Positions 36,401 through 48,649 of a DNA stretch of 64,000 nt are shown one piece after another (position 1 is the first letter of the stretch; every line of letters begins with the position of its first letter). The notes beneath the pieces were generated by a model. It ran no database searches and was not told where the DNA came from. It worked only from the letters and a program-made list of their open reading frames with translations. The stretch lies in the NCBI GenBank assembly GCA_032207245.1, contig CM063504.1, positions 82,483,844 through 82,547,843 of the forward strand, given 5' to 3'. Both the position numbers and the translations under genes were made by a program. The stretch comes from Pardosa pseudoannulata (taxonomy: Eukaryota; Arthropoda; Arachnida; Araneae; Lycosidae).

Positions 36401-37714
36401 TAGGATTAGCCGAAGTAGTAAGGAGATAAAAGGAGAAATTTTTTAATTTGTTCAACGAAGTTTAACATGTTAAAATACTCCTGGTGCTCTAGAAAGTTGT
36501 AATCAGATATAATACATATTTATTTTTAAAAATGAGTGGTACATTTAAATACTTAAGGCAATAAACTTCATAGCAATGAACTTAAAGACAATGTTAGTAA
36601 GAGATTGAATACAAACAGCTGTTTCTCATCTTCGGATGAGCTGCATTATGAGTGCATTGGAATTCAAGTGCTGTAAAAACAGTCTGAACCAAATTTAAAC
36701 TAATTCAGCGTCAATAATGAAACACATATTTAAAGTATGAGTCTTTTGGTACCCATTTTTGTAGTTTTGCTTTAATAGCGTTGTTTGATATGCAATACAT
36801 CAATAAAACAACTGTTAAGAGAATTCTTTTACTAACCAAGATTGTTTACTTATCAGATAAAATTCTTCTTCGTAAAAGTCAGAGTACATTTCCGCATTTA
36901 ATCTACCAAAACATTTAACTACACCCTCTCCACCAATTTTTAACTTCGAAATATAAATTAACCTTCAGACCCAAAAAATGTTCTCTTTACAATAACTCCT
37001 TCTTATGTATTCCCTCCCTGTACCATTTATTCTTTCGGATCGTAGTCTATATTTCCCAACAGAGTGAGTATGATGTTGCACGTACGTAACCAAAGTTTAA
37101 TTTCTATTAGAAAGCAGAAAACGTTTTTGTTTGTCTCTATAAATGAAAAATAATGTTGTTTTCTATAAGACTGGAAGGATCACTTACAGATTTACTCTAC
37201 TTCCAATTATTTCTTGGAAATTTCTCATCTGAATATTAAAATCTCAATACATTGTAGTTTAAATATTAATACAAGATATTTCTTGCTTTTTATTATGCAT
37301 CTTTTTATTATGTATAATATCGCAAAATAGAGTTATTTCGAGAAAGTTTAACAAACAATATAAAAAATACGTTTATAAAAATCCGGGAATTTAAAAATAT
37401 GCATTAACTTTTTTTATTATATAGCACTAAATTCTCAAATTTTTTTAAATGGTTTAAGAAATACTCTCATTTATTGTAATCATACTTGTGAATAATCGGT
37501 ATTATTTAGTGAACCATGTTGTAGCTTTTAACAGCTACGTTTTGCCCTTGTTTGTTTTTGCTTTAAAATGTATAAAGAAATTTTAAGTACTTTATTTAAT
37601 ATGTAATAGTTTAAAACAAACTCTATGTGAATAGGTAGAGTTTTGTCTTTCAATACAGAAGAGGCAGTTGTGCGCATTCCACTGCAAGAAGGGACGATCA
37701 GAACCAACAAGATT
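36401..37714. other. unassigned AT-rich stretch
   Basis: No convincing feature. A 60-codon minus-strand frame at 37528-37710 has no recognisable content. Confidence 0.4.
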
Positions 37715-37790
37715 CAACTTTAAACAGTAGATTCCAGTCTAGGTATCCTCCGTATATCAAAAACTTAACCTTAACGCTCCAAGCTAAACC
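37715..37790 (+). mobile_element. SINE S2 3' body fragment
   Basis: AGTAGATTCCAGTCTAGGTA followed by CTTAACGCTCCAA parallels AGTAGGTTCCAGTCTCGTTA and CGTAGCGCTCCA of the copy at 33516-33695. The tRNA head is absent. The match is short and diverged. Confidence 0.35.
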
Positions 37791-37796
37791 AAGACA

Positions 37797-38176
37797 TAAG
37801 CAATTTGTTGTTGCTGACTCATGCAATTTGGTGAAACCAAGCACGATTGAGCCGGGGGCTACTCGTATTAAGGTAAAGTGGCCTTTCGTTTATAACGAGC
37901 ACCACAAGGGTGAAAGTACGGCTTATGCTTAAGTGGGTCCTCGTAATTTTGAAGCAGGGGTCAAGCAGAAGACCCATAAACTTGGTATGCCACCCCCCCC
38001 AGAGGTATTGATTGAGAACTTGTAGGGCATTGTGACCACGAACCTATTTTACATTCCCCAGTCACCTTTAACGAACACGGCTGATCTCAGGCCGTCTAGG
38101 GCTCCGAACCCGCAAACTCTCAGTTACCAGATCGTTACCTTTACCGACTGAGCTACCGAGTCTCTGTAAGCAATTT
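37797..38176 (-). mobile_element. tRNA-derived SINE (family S1), complete
   Basis: The element spans 37807-38166 (360 bp) with a perfect 10-bp duplication, TAAGCAATTT, at 37797-37806 and 38167-38176. The minus strand opens AGAGACTCGGTAGCTCAGTC (A box TAGCTCAGTCGG). It passes TTTGCGGGTTCGGAGCCC (B box GGTTCGGAGCC) and continues into a body containing GTTCGTTAAAGGTGACTGGG, CACAATGCCCTACAAGTTC and a G-run near GGGGGGGGTGG. It is transcribed by RNA polymerase III through the internal boxes if active. No coding content. Confidence 0.85.
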
Positions 38177-38550
38177 TACGAAGTGAATCACTTATAATTA
38201 TTTACTGTTCAGCTTGATACGAAGAAAGCAATTTATTTCACTCACTGTTTAAAGAATAAGGAAGAAATTTTCTGTCTTTCAAAAGGATACATTTCTACCT
38301 ATATTAACAAGCACGCTAAAACAGAAATTTCGTATCTCTAATTGGTATACCTTAGTTATTTGAGTAGTAAATATTTATAATTTTTCAAAGTTTGATACAT
38401 TTGAACATTGAAGCCATGATGCCAGTAGAGGGTTTTCTATTATTAAACTTCCCAACTTTAAAGTTCTCTATAGTCAAAACTATTATTCAAAAACTTATTT
38501 TGTGTAGGACAATATAAAGGTAGATGAGTACTGTTTAAGTGAATAAAAAA
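38177..38550. other. unassigned AT-rich stretch
   Basis: Spacer between SINE S1 and the decayed mariner-like element; nothing recognised. Confidence 0.4.
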
Positions 38551-39151
38551 TAGTTCAAAATTTCACCACCAGCTAGCATTTTTGATGAATTACAGAATTA
38601 CACATTTAGCCAAAATTTACTCTAGTTATTAAAATTATTACAACAATATATGTTCAACATGTCATCCATCATTTTCATCTACCCTTTTAATTAAATAGTA
38701 AGATATCATGTAAAGCATACAATTCCACGATGTAACTCCACTCCACATTAGCCATCCTTTTAAGAAAGTACTCAAAAATCATTTTTAAAGATGAACGTGC
38801 CATCAACCGCCAATTTCCTAATATGCGGCCACCTCAATCCCCAGACCACAAGCCAATCAATGCAACTTTTAACTTTGGGGGCATTTGAAGCATCGAGTCA
38901 GTCTTGATCAACCAAGAGTTATATTTGATCTGAAAGAATTTTACTACATGTTCTCAGCCTTTCTGCGGGCACACTGAGGTTAACTGTAAAACATTCTAAC
39001 TATAAAAGATTTTAAATGGTAACTGAAAATTATGGACTGTCTAGTCCATTTTGGACATGTCTTGTTGTAATATTTTATTAAACAACAGTAAGTGCTAGCA
39101 AAATGTGTAATTCATCCAAAAACTCCCCCTAGAAGCAAAATTTTGAATCTA
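38551..39151 (+). mobile_element. decayed mariner/Tc1-group element
   Basis: TA dinucleotides at 38551-38552 and 39150-39151 flank imperfect inverted ends (GTTCAAAATTT on the left, GATTCAAAATTTT as the complement of the right). Further in, TTTTTGATGAATTACA and TTTTTGGATGAATTACACA match between the arms; the left arm has an extra GAATTACA duplication. The ~600-bp length against ~1.3 kb for an intact element indicates internal deletion. A transposase relic lies in the middle. Confidence 0.55.
38793..38976 (+). pseudogene. mariner-group transposase, C-terminal catalytic relic
   Basis: One frame gives ERAINRQFPNMRPPQSPD and then, after a frameshift near a G-run, GHLKHRVSLDQPRVIFDLKE to a TGA. 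The pattern WPPRSPDLxPxDFxLWGxLK followed by RPRTIxxLK is typical of the third-catalytic-residue region of mariner/Tc1-superfamily transposases. The critical W and the DLTP portion are altered (DHKPI). It is clearly non-functional. Confidence 0.6.
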
Positions 39152-39903
39152 TGGAACATAGTATTCAAAATTAAAGGAAAGATATTAAAGGAAAGATTTG
39201 GGCGATATAAGGTTAATTTAAGAATACAGATCAAATTATGACATCAAATTTGTACTTAAATAAATATAAATATTCTTGACCTAATGGGACTCACTCTTAT
39301 TTCCCAGTTTGTAACACTTACGAGTGAGAATGTCTAATAAATAAACATAATTCATGGAATTTTTAAAAATAAATCTTAATTTAAAAATTTTTATTTGGCT
39401 GATATTCTGTTTCTACTGCAATTTTAAGTTAGAAATTTTGTTTTTAATTACATTATTTGGCAGTTGGTTGGTTGATTGCTTTGGAAGCACGAAGGGCAAT
39501 TTTTTTTCTAACTGACTAACATGAAGTATAACTTGATATCGAAAGCAAGTTGTACGAAAATAAAATTTATCTAAACGCCTATAATTAGTATTTATGGTAA
39601 ATATTGAAATATGTTTTAAAGTTTTAAATTCAAGTTGATGAGACTTTTCAATTTGTTTTTATAATAACTAAGAAGTAACTCCCTGCTATGTATTGTACAG
39701 TACTGGAAATTTAAAATCAAACAAAACAAATTTTCGAAATAAAACTTTTAATTTTAATAAATATTATAAAATTGGGAACATACATTTATTCTTAATTTAA
39801 AATGTTTTTAGTTTGAAAATTTCCTGTTCAGTCTAGACTTGTGCAAGAGAATTTCACCAAAGAAAGGATTTTTCCTTGTGTAATATGGTACATTCTGATG
39901 CAT
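39152..39903. other. unassigned AT-rich stretch
   Basis: Nothing recognised. Confidence 0.4.
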
Positions 39904-40282
39904 ATACATTTTTCTGAGAGCTGAAGTAACTCAGCCGGCCAAGGCAATGATCTCGTAACTCAGAAATTGAGGGTTCGTAACCTGATCCGGCCTAAGTTCC
40001 GTCGTGTTCGTTAAAGGTGACTGGGGCACGTATAATATGTTTTTGGTCACAATGTCCTCCAAGTTCACAATCAATACCTGTGGGGGTGGCAGGCCAAGTC
40101 TATGGGTGTTCTGCTTCAAAATTATGAGGACCCACTTGAGTAAAGTCCTTCTTTCACCTTAACAACGGTACTGATTAAAACGAAAGACGCATCCCTTTGG
40201 CTTAATATGAGTAGCATATGGCTTGGCTTAATCGTGCTTAGTTTGTCTAAGTGGCATCAGGCAGAACAATAATACATCTTTT
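39904..40282 (+). mobile_element. tRNA-derived SINE (family S1), plus-strand copy
   Basis: The head reads AGTAACTCAGCCGGCCAAGG (A box) and GAGGGTTCGTAACCTGATC (B box). The S1 body follows (CCGTCGTGTTCGTTAAAGG, GGTCACAATGTCCTCCAAG, GTGGGGGTGGCAGGCC, AAAATTATGAGGACCCACTT). It ends near GCAGAACAATAAT. Approximate duplications ATACATTTTT (39904-39913) and ATACATCTTTT (40272-40282) flank it. Together with 37807-38166 it lets the S1 consensus be drawn. Confidence 0.8.
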
Positions 40283-40430
40283 ATTCTAATTATTGTTTCA
40301 TTTTTTAAAATTCATTCTTATTTAGGTTTGGGTATTTATGAGATCGACATCTAATAATACAAGAAAGAATTATTTAAATTTTGTCCGTAACAACAAAACT
40401 TTACTTAATAATATTTTCTTTGTTAAATAT

Positions 40431-41035
40431 TGTGATGAGGCGATTTAGATCAGTAATATAATTAATTCATTCATACAAGAAGTAAAATGCTCGGGATCTA
40501 AATCTGACCTCATCACGTCTTTGTAAAAGACAGAGACCAATAAAATTATATTCTACGGATATTGTTGTCTTGTACGGTGGTTTCGGGCGGGGTTTTGATC
40601 CCAGTCCCAGAATAGAATCCCGTCTCCGTACTTGACATTAAATAAGAATGTACCTTTGAGGAGTTATTTATGACCAATTAGAAGGGATAAGGTTTTCCAC
40701 GTTGGTGGTCTCAAGGCGGGGTTTAAGCAGACCAATTAGATTCTTACAACTATCCTGATTGGACGATAAAAAGGTAGAGGGGACAGGGATGAAATTAATA
40801 AAATAAGAAAAATCTAAATAAGATAATGTGTTCGATAGTCCAGACGAGGAGAGAAGTTCGACGGAACGTGTTCGAGAGTCCAGTCAAGGAGACAAGTCCG
40901 ACGGGAAGTGTTCCTGTATCAAATATTACGGCCGTACCCCAAACACTCAGAAGGAAGCCCCTGACCAGACCGACGGAACATCCATACATACCCAATCCTG
41001 ATCAGCCCTCAACCAGCAGTGTTCAGGGCACAACA
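40431..41035 (+). mobile_element. LTR-like element
   Basis: Starts TGTGATGAGGCG and could end at GGGCACAACA. It contains a GATAAAAAGG TATA-like box (40765-40774) and a 40-bp direct duplication (about 40829-40908, GTGTTCGA-AGTCCAG-AGGAGA-GACGGGA pattern). It is more GC-rich than the flanks. A hairpin-forming inverted repeat near its start is a separate oddity. TATT lies next to both possible ends, but the boundaries are ambiguous. Solo LTR is the best guess. Confidence 0.4.
40432..40516. repeat. two-block inverted repeat
   Basis: GTGATGAGG (40432-40440) pairs with CCTCATCAC (40508-40516), and GATTTAGATC (40442-40451) pairs with GATCTAAATC (40495-40504). The outer and inner blocks are nested, so the strand could fold into a long stem with a ~43-base loop. 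Confidence 0.85.
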
Positions 41036-41989
41036 TATTAACTCACAAAGGTACCCCCTTTTACATACATTTTGAAATTGATATTAGGTCCTCTCTCTTA
41101 TATTCACATAATTACTTAAGTGATGAAAATTATTGTCAGAACTAATTTAGAGTGGCACCTAATTTTGAAGGTGTTGATAAAGCATATTTTTTGAAAATAG
41201 AATCAGTTTGTGTGTACATAGATGTTTATATACCATTATAATAAATTTATTTTATTTATTTTAAGCTGGTTTCAGATGCTTTTAATTTAGCTTTTAGTTT
41301 ATTTTCATATCTTATGTCTGTAGTTTCTCAGAACCTGTGGTTAAATTTAGTACTAAAATACTTTTACACAACGCAATCAAAATAAATACCACTATACATT
41401 TGATCACAAGTTAATACTCAAATATAAACGAGGACTACACGACAAATATTATCTTTTCTTATTCATATTTTATACAACTTCTACATAATCACTCATTTTC
41501 AAATAACATATAAATTTCACCAGTTTTAAGCCTCTACTCTTTCGGACTCTTTAAAATTAGTAATTCATCTCCAGGGAATGTAAGCATTTATGAAACAAAA
41601 CGTACGCTCAAAAGCAAAATCGACATTTCCCAAGTGAGTTCTTTTTTTTCCCTTTTTTCCCCGTTCACTTAATACTTGAAGACCTAAATTACTTCAGTTC
41701 AAAGTATGAATTGTTTTCTTTATTGTCATTACCTAGAAAACGAGGAAAAATGATGAATAGCTCCAAAGAGACTTATGAATTTCTTTGGAAAAATCTAGAC
41801 AATAATTTCATTGAAGTAAACATGTCATCCTAAAATGAAATATGATAAATAAAAGAATCTAGATCGTTTTAAAAGTATTACTTCCGTTAAAATATAATCT
41901 TTTGCGTAATTTGTTTTTCTCTGTTAATCACATTATTACGGTTCCTTTTTTACAGGTTTTAAATATTTTGCTTTGTTACTATATATGGT
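41036..41989. other. unassigned AT-rich stretch
   Basis: No feature recognised. Confidence 0.4.
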
Positions 41990-42850
41990 GTTACAAAACA
42001 CGAGTCAGCTATTTTTAAGGGTATAAGTTTCAGAGTTTTTTTATTCATAAATATTACTTCAAGCAATAGTCACTACATAACTTGAAAAATGCATCAGTGA
42101 ACTGACAATTATTATCTCGAAAATTTAACAAATTCCAAATTTGTTTATACACTAAAAAGCATATATTATAAACCCAAAAGGTTTTTTTAGCATTGTGGAA
42201 AGCGGTAGTGTTCTTATACTTCCCAGAAGGCACTGAAAACTAATATTCTTAATGTTAGAATAGTATGAACAGAAAAAAACATGTTTTGTTACTCTACCTT
42301 CTTTAATTATTACTTAGGTATCATATATTCATAAAAAGTCCAAAGTTAACTAAACCGAAAATTTTTTGAGGTATTAAAATTCTCTTCCTAATTTTTTAAC
42401 AGTCCATTTATTTTAAGAAATATATAATCTAGTAAACATGCTGAAATGTTGTTCTCGTGTACTTTTTTGAACCATGTCTTTATTCAAATATATAAATTAA
42501 GTACCTTTTTAAACAATAGGCATTACATAATTTGCATAAATTCGTCAGTGAATTTTATATAGTTTTATACTTTATTATTAGTTTTAGTATGCTTTGTGAG
42601 TTTTATAGCTTATGAAAGTCACTATCACGAAAAGTTAATGAATTTCAATTTTGTATATACACAACGAAAGAATATAAAGATGTTAAAAGTCCGTATACGA
42701 AAACATTTCTTGACCATTCTGGAAACAATGGTGGTTTTCATATCTCCGGGAAACATTAGAGAATTATGTTCTTACAATTAGAGTATTATGAACAAAATAA
42801 AACTTATTTTGTTACTCTACCCCCTTTAAGGTCTACTTATGTATATTCTC
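41990..42850 (+). repeat. degenerate two-unit tandem duplication
   Basis: AGCAATAGTCACTACATAAC (about 42063) parallels AACAATAGGCATTACATAAT (about 42513). TATGAACAGAAAAAAACAT with TTTGTTACTCTACC (about 42265) parallels TATGAACAAAATAAAACTT with TTTGTTACTCTACC (about 42787). Spacing is 450-525 bp, so units have drifted by indels. Detected by eye only. Confidence 0.4.
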
Positions 42851-43840
42851 GAAACCCTTCCTAAGGTTGTGGTAAGTAGAATAAAATGATAAAATAGCCC
42901 AAATGATACATCCAAATGCTAAAATAGCTTACCATGAACATTTAAAAAGTTGGCTTAAGCATTTTACTTCATTAATCTAGCAATTGTCAATGTTTTATAT
43001 TGTGGTAATAATGAAGAAAATATATAGTATTTCGAGACCAGCTATTAAGTTTCCGTGTTCAGCTAACATGACAATTGATTTCTGGAGTTTCATATAGTAA
43101 AAGAAAAAAGTGACCTATGGGTACAAAAAAGCGATTATTTCCTTTTTAACCACTACCCTTTCTTAAATAAGTGAAATCTGATGTTTAAACAAAATTCTTC
43201 ATAAATAAAAATATTACGACTTCTAACGATCTCTTTTTTAATGACATAATACTATATTTTTGACTATAGTGTCTATAAAGAATAATTATGTAGTCTGCAA
43301 AGTATTATAGTTGACAGTTACTACTTAAAAGCAAAGTATAATAATACATATTTCAATTTATCACTGTTTTATTCATTTTATACTTCTCTGTAACTTTCCC
43401 TAGCTAGCCAATATATTTTGTATGGTTTTTGACTGTGATTATTTTATCTTGAAAATGTTAAGTTTTCACAAAACACAGTACATAAATGGATCTTTTTCAT
43501 CTCCAGCTGCTTTATCTTTCTTTCAGATTGTAACCCCGATTCACTCGCATTAATTACATTTTCCAAACTCTTCTATCATGACTTTCAAATTATTTTACAT
43601 CGGATAGGAAAAAAAAATTTAGCATCAATGCACATACCACTATCAGGGTATTCCCACCAAAAAGAAAAAAGAGAAAATTTAATAAATTAGATCTCCGTTT
43701 TTAGAAAATTAGAGACTAAAAAAAATACTAAATCACATCTCCAAAACTACCAGTGAAAAAATCCCGAACAGTGCTTGCGTTCAAATATTGAAACTCTGCT
43801 GATTCATTCAATACCAAATAGCATTAATCTTCCGGTCGTA
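42851..43840. other. unassigned AT-rich stretch
   Basis: No feature recognised. Some segments may be a third, very decayed unit of the preceding duplication. Confidence 0.3.
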
Positions 43841-44065
43841 GAGGGAAAAAAAATAGGTTGCAAGCCATTTCCCTCTTGCCCTATGAGTGATTAAACGCCA
43901 TCTCTCGCTCCATTTTCCCATCTTAATGCAAACCGTGTGTGTCTGTGGGGTATTATCCTCTGGTCTGCAGGGAAATATAGGGGGTGGAACAACACCCCGC
44001 ATACGGAATGGGATGCAAATACAAGAAAAGGAAAACGAATTAAGGGTTGAAGTAGCCTCCGTTAC
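43841..44065 (+). repeat. dispersed repeat family R1, diverged copy
   Basis: Contains TGCAGGGAAATATAGGGG, CACCCCGCATACGGAATGGG and AAAGGAAAACGAATTAAG, the order seen at 3370-3450 and 31180-31240. Relatively GC-rich. A 92-codon minus-strand frame (43808-44086) overlapping a 60-codon plus frame has no recognisable content and is ignored. Confidence 0.4.
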
Positions 44066-44400
44066 ATAAGGAATGTAGTATTTCATTTGGCGAGTTCAAA
44101 GAGCGCATTCTGGCGCCGCGTAAAGACATGTAAATGAATGATTAAGAAAAAGAGAGCGCGTATGCGTGAAATGGTTAAAGAAACGTAATAAAATAAAACG
44201 TAAGAATTGAATTTTTCAGTAATAAAAGGATCGAGAATGGTTTATAATGGTGATATTTATGCTGAAAGGAGGAAGTTCAAAAGAATCTGTTTCGAGCGGT
44301 AGCAAGGTTTAGCTAATTGGTTGTACTCCGTTTCGAGATTGTGAAATTTATTCTTCCTGTCCGGAACCTAGATAAACAGGTTTCACATTTAAAACTCGTT
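44066..44400. other. unassigned stretch before the 214-bp satellite
   Basis: Mixed sequence with a GGAGGAAGTT-type purine stretch; no feature recognised. Confidence 0.4.
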
Positions 44401-47400
44401 TCACAGATTATATTAAATGCATAGAGATGTTTCCTTTTAATTTAAAACGCGAGATTATGTAATAAGTTAGATTCTGTTACATCATTATCGTTTCTTGAAT
44501 AGTTAATGCATCAAGCGCGTTATGCTCTTCTTTTCTGATTACACCAGTCAGACTTAGACAACATTTCAAAACAAATTTTTCCCTTTTACTTACATTCATC
44601 TCTACATATTTAAATGATTATATTAAATTTATAAAAAAAATTATTTTTAATTTAAAACTCGAGATTATGTACTAAGTTAGATTCTGTTACATCATTAACG
44701 TTTCTTGAATAGTTAATGTATTAAGCGTGCGTTGTGCTCTTCTTTTCTGATTACACCAGTCGGACTTAAACAACATTTCAAAAGAGTTTTTTCCCCTTTT
44801 TCTTACATTCATATCCACATATTTAAATGATTATATTAAATTTATAAAAAAAAATTATTTTTAATTTAAAACTCGAGATTATGTACTAAGTTAGATTCTG
44901 TTACATCATTATCGTTTCTTCAATAGTTAATACGTTAACCGCGTGTTACGATCTTCTTTTCTGATTACACCAGTCGGACTTAAACAACATTTCAAAAGAG
45001 TTTTTTCCCCTTTTTCTTACATTCATATCCACATATTTAAATGATTATATTAACTTTATAGAAAAGTTTATTATTAATATAAAAATTGAGATTATGTAAT
45101 AAAGTTAGATTCTGTTAAATCATTATCATTTCTTCAACAGTAATTGCATTAAGAGCGTGTTATGCGTTTCTTTTCTTATTACACCAGTCGGACTTAAATA
45201 GCAATTCAAAACAAATTTTTCCCCTTATTCTTACATTCATCTTCGCATACTTAAATGATTACATTAAATTTATAGAAAAATTTATTTTTAACTTAAAAAT
45301 CGAGATTATGTAATAAAGTTAGATTCTGTTACATCATTATCGTTTCTTCAATAGTTAATGCATTAAGAGCGCGTTATGCTCATCTTTTCTGATTACACCA
45401 GTCGGACTTAAACAACATTTAAAAACAAATTTTTCCCCTTTTTCTTACATTCATCTCCGCATACTTAAATGATTATATTAAATTTATAGAAAAATTTAAT
45501 TTTAATTTAAAAATCGAGATTATGTAATAAAGTTAGATTCTGTTACATCATTATAGTTTCTTGAATAGTTAATGCATTAGGTACCCGTTTTGCTCTTCTT
45601 TTCTGATTACACCAGTCGGACTTAAACAACATTTCAAAACAAATTTTACCCTTTTTCTGCCATTCATCTCCACATATTTAAATGATTATATTAATATTTT
45701 AGAAAACTTTATTTTTAATATAAAAATTGAGATTATGTAATAAAGTTAGATTCTGTTAAATAATTATCATTTCTTCAATAGTAATTGCATTAATAGCGTG
45801 TTACGCTCTTCTTTTCTGATTACACGAGTCGGACTTAAATAACAATTAAAAATAAATTTTTCCCCTTTTTCTTACATTCATCTCAACATATTTATATAAT
45901 TATTTTAAATTTATAGAAATATTTATTTTTAATTTAAAAATCGAGATTATGTAATAAAGTTAGATTCTGTTTTATAATTATCGTTTCTTGAATATTTAAT
46001 GCATTAAGCGCGCTTTATGCTCTTCTTTTCTGACTACACCCGTCGGATTTAAACAGCATTTCAAAACAAATTTTCCCCTTTTTCTTACATTCATCTCCAC
46101 ATATTTAAATGATTATATTAAATTTATAGAAAAATTTATTTTTATTTTAAAAATCGAGATTATGTAATAAAGTTGTATTCTGTTTTATAATTATCGTTTC
46201 TTGAATATTTAATGCATTAAGCGCGCGTTATACTCTTCTTTTCTGATTACACCTAGTCGAACTTAAATAGCAATTCAAAACAAATTTTTTCCCTTTTTCT
46301 TAAATTCATATCAACATATTTAAATGATTATACTAACTTTATAGAAAAATTTATTTTTAATATAAAAATTGAGATTATGTAATAAAGTTAGATTCTGTTA
46401 AATCATTATCATTTCTTCAACAGTAATTGCATTAAGAGCGTGTTATGCTCTTCTTTTCTGATTACACCAATCGAACTTAAATAGCAATTCAAAACAAATT
46501 TTTCCCTTTTTTCTTACATTCATATATACGTATTTAAATGATTATATTAACTTTATAGAAAAAATTATTTTTAATTTAAAAATTGAGATTATGTAATAAA
46601 GTTAGATTCTGTTACATAATTATCATTTCTTGAATAATTAATACATTAAGCGAGAGTTATGCTCTTCTTTTCTGATTCACCAGTCGGTCTTAAACAACAT
46701 TTAAAAACAAATTTTTCCCTTTTTTCTTACATATTCTCCGCATATTTAAATGATTATATTAAATTTATAGAAAAATTTATTTTTAATTTAAAAATCGAGA
46801 TTATGTAATAAAGTTAGACTCTGTTACATCATTATCGTTCCTTGAATAGTTAATGCATTAGGTACCCGTTATGCTCTTCTTTTCTGATTACACCAGTCGG
46901 ACTTAAACAACATTTCAAAACAAATTTTACCCTTTTTCTGCCATTCATCTCCACATATTTAAATGATTATATTAATTTTTTAGAAAACTTTATTTTTAAT
47001 TTAAAAATCGAGATTATGTAATAAAGTTAGATTCTGGTACGTCATTATCGTTTGAATGGTGTTTTTCTTGAATAGTTAATGCATTAAGCACCCGTCATGC
47101 TCTTCTTTTCTGATTACACCAGTCGGACTTAAACAACATTTCAAAACAAATTTTACCCTTTTTCTGACATTCATCTCCACATATTTAAATGATTATATTA
47201 AATTTATAGAAAAATTTATTTTTAATTTAAAAATCGAGATTATGTAATAAATTTAGATTCTGTTAGATCATTATCATTTCTTGAATAATTAATACATTAA
47301 GCGAGAGTTATGCTCTTCTTTTCTGATTCACCAGTCGGTCTTAAACAACATTTCAAAGCAAATTTTCCCCTTTTTCTTACATTCATCTCCACATATTTAA

Positions 47401-47507
47401 ATGATTATATTAAATTTATAGAAAACTTTATTTTTAATTTAAAAATCGAGATTATGTAATAAAGTTAGATTCTGTTAAATCATTACCGTTTCTTGAATAT
47501 TTAATGT
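44401..47507 (+). repeat. ~214-bp satellite, about 15 tandem monomers
   Basis: GAGATTATGTAATAAAGTTA or close variants start at 44451, 44661, 44875, 45088, 45302, 45516, 45729, 45943, 46156, 46371, 46586, 46797, 47010, 47236 and 47448 (spacing 210-226, mean 214). Diagnostic variants repeat six monomers apart: a TCTTCAACAGTAATTGCATT type at 45088 and 46371, and a CATTAGGTACCCG type at 45516 and 46797. A GCGAGAGTTATGC type repeats three apart (46586 and 47236). This suggests higher-order duplication. Flanking remnants continue at 48552-48649, 49350-49640 and 50039-50600. Confidence 0.9.
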
Positions 47508-48551
47508 AATAGCGTGTAGCCCATCATATCACGGGATCAGTGAAATTTTTAATTTTCCAGAATTATAAAGTACCCTATGACACAGGTAAAAAATGGTTTT
47601 GTTTTATAATTGAAAATTATCTGGTACACTCTCATTTTGTTGATCTTAATACTCCTCTAAAGTCTTCCGATACTGTGAATGCAGTTTAGGATCACGTTGA
47701 ATTCATTTAGTCAAAGAGTGTGGTTATGTATAAAATACAAACACACAACCGAACAAACTTCTTAATTTTCAAAGATATAAAACTTAAATGTTAGATATTT
47801 ATTAGTCAGTGAAATAGACTCCTAGAATTTTATGAAAAAAATTGTTGTTAATGCCAGTGATAAAATTTTCATTGCAACAAAAAATAATCGATGATTAAAT
47901 TTAAAGCACATATGTACCTAATCTATTATTTAAGTCAAATATGAAAAAAAATCAATAAAATCAATGGTTTGTTTTTTTTTTTGGCTGAGAAATACCTTTC
48001 AATAAAAATAATCGATTAAAATTATCACATATGTACTTAATATATTATTTAAGTCAAATAAAACAGAAAATTATTTATGTAATATCTAAGTCCAATGATA
48101 AAACGTATGAAAATAATGCAGACGATATTTAAATAGTTTAAAATAAGAAATGATTAAATGAGATGGTTAAAAGAATGACGTCAAAATGGTAGGAAAACAA
48201 TTTTATTTTTACCTATTTATTATGTAATAAATTGATAAATTTAATCGAGTGCTCTTAACCGGGGAAAATAAGGTTTGAAATAATGGCATTAAACGCTCGA
48301 AAAGAGGAGAAGAGGTGGATTTCGACCTTTTTAAAGACGACACTATTTTTCTCTTTTATATGAAGGACATTTATACCAATTTATTTTAGAATTCAATCGA
48401 TAGTTTAGAAGATAAACTTAACTCCCTTTGAATTTTGCTAACCCTAACTCATCAAGAATCCAATATGGATGTCTCTATCCATTCCAGGTTCAACCGCTTC
48501 ATAAATTCGAGGACAGGTGGACAGATAACTTAGGCTATTATTATATAGGGG
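47508..48551 (-). mobile_element. Helitron-like repeat H1, copy 2
   Basis: Reverse-complement relative of 18371-20701 without the Tc1 insertion. On the minus strand it begins TCCCCTATATAATAATAGCC (preceded by A). It ends in a decayed palindrome (CCCGTGATATGATGGG) plus CTACACGCTA. It sits inside the 214-bp satellite and contains sequence missing from the 18-kb copy. No open frame of note. Confidence 0.6.
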
Positions 48552-48649
48552 ATTTATAGAGACATTTATTTTTAATTTAAAAGTCGAGATTGTGTAATAA
48601 AGTTAAATTCTGTTACATCGTTATCGTGTCTTGAGTATTTAACGCAATA
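48552..48649 (+). repeat. 214-bp satellite remnant between H1 copies
   Basis: TTTATTTTTAATTTAAAAGT, then GAGATTGTGTAATAAAGTTA and TACATCGTTATCGTGTCTTG, are satellite sequence. The remnant is less than half a monomer. It has the same junctions as the satellite flanks of the neighbouring H1 copy. Confidence 0.75.

Noticed and set aside
43808..44086. 92-codon minus-strand frame overlapped by a 60-codon plus frame
   Set aside because: No recognisable domain or codon signal, and it overlaps a diverged copy of dispersed repeat R1.
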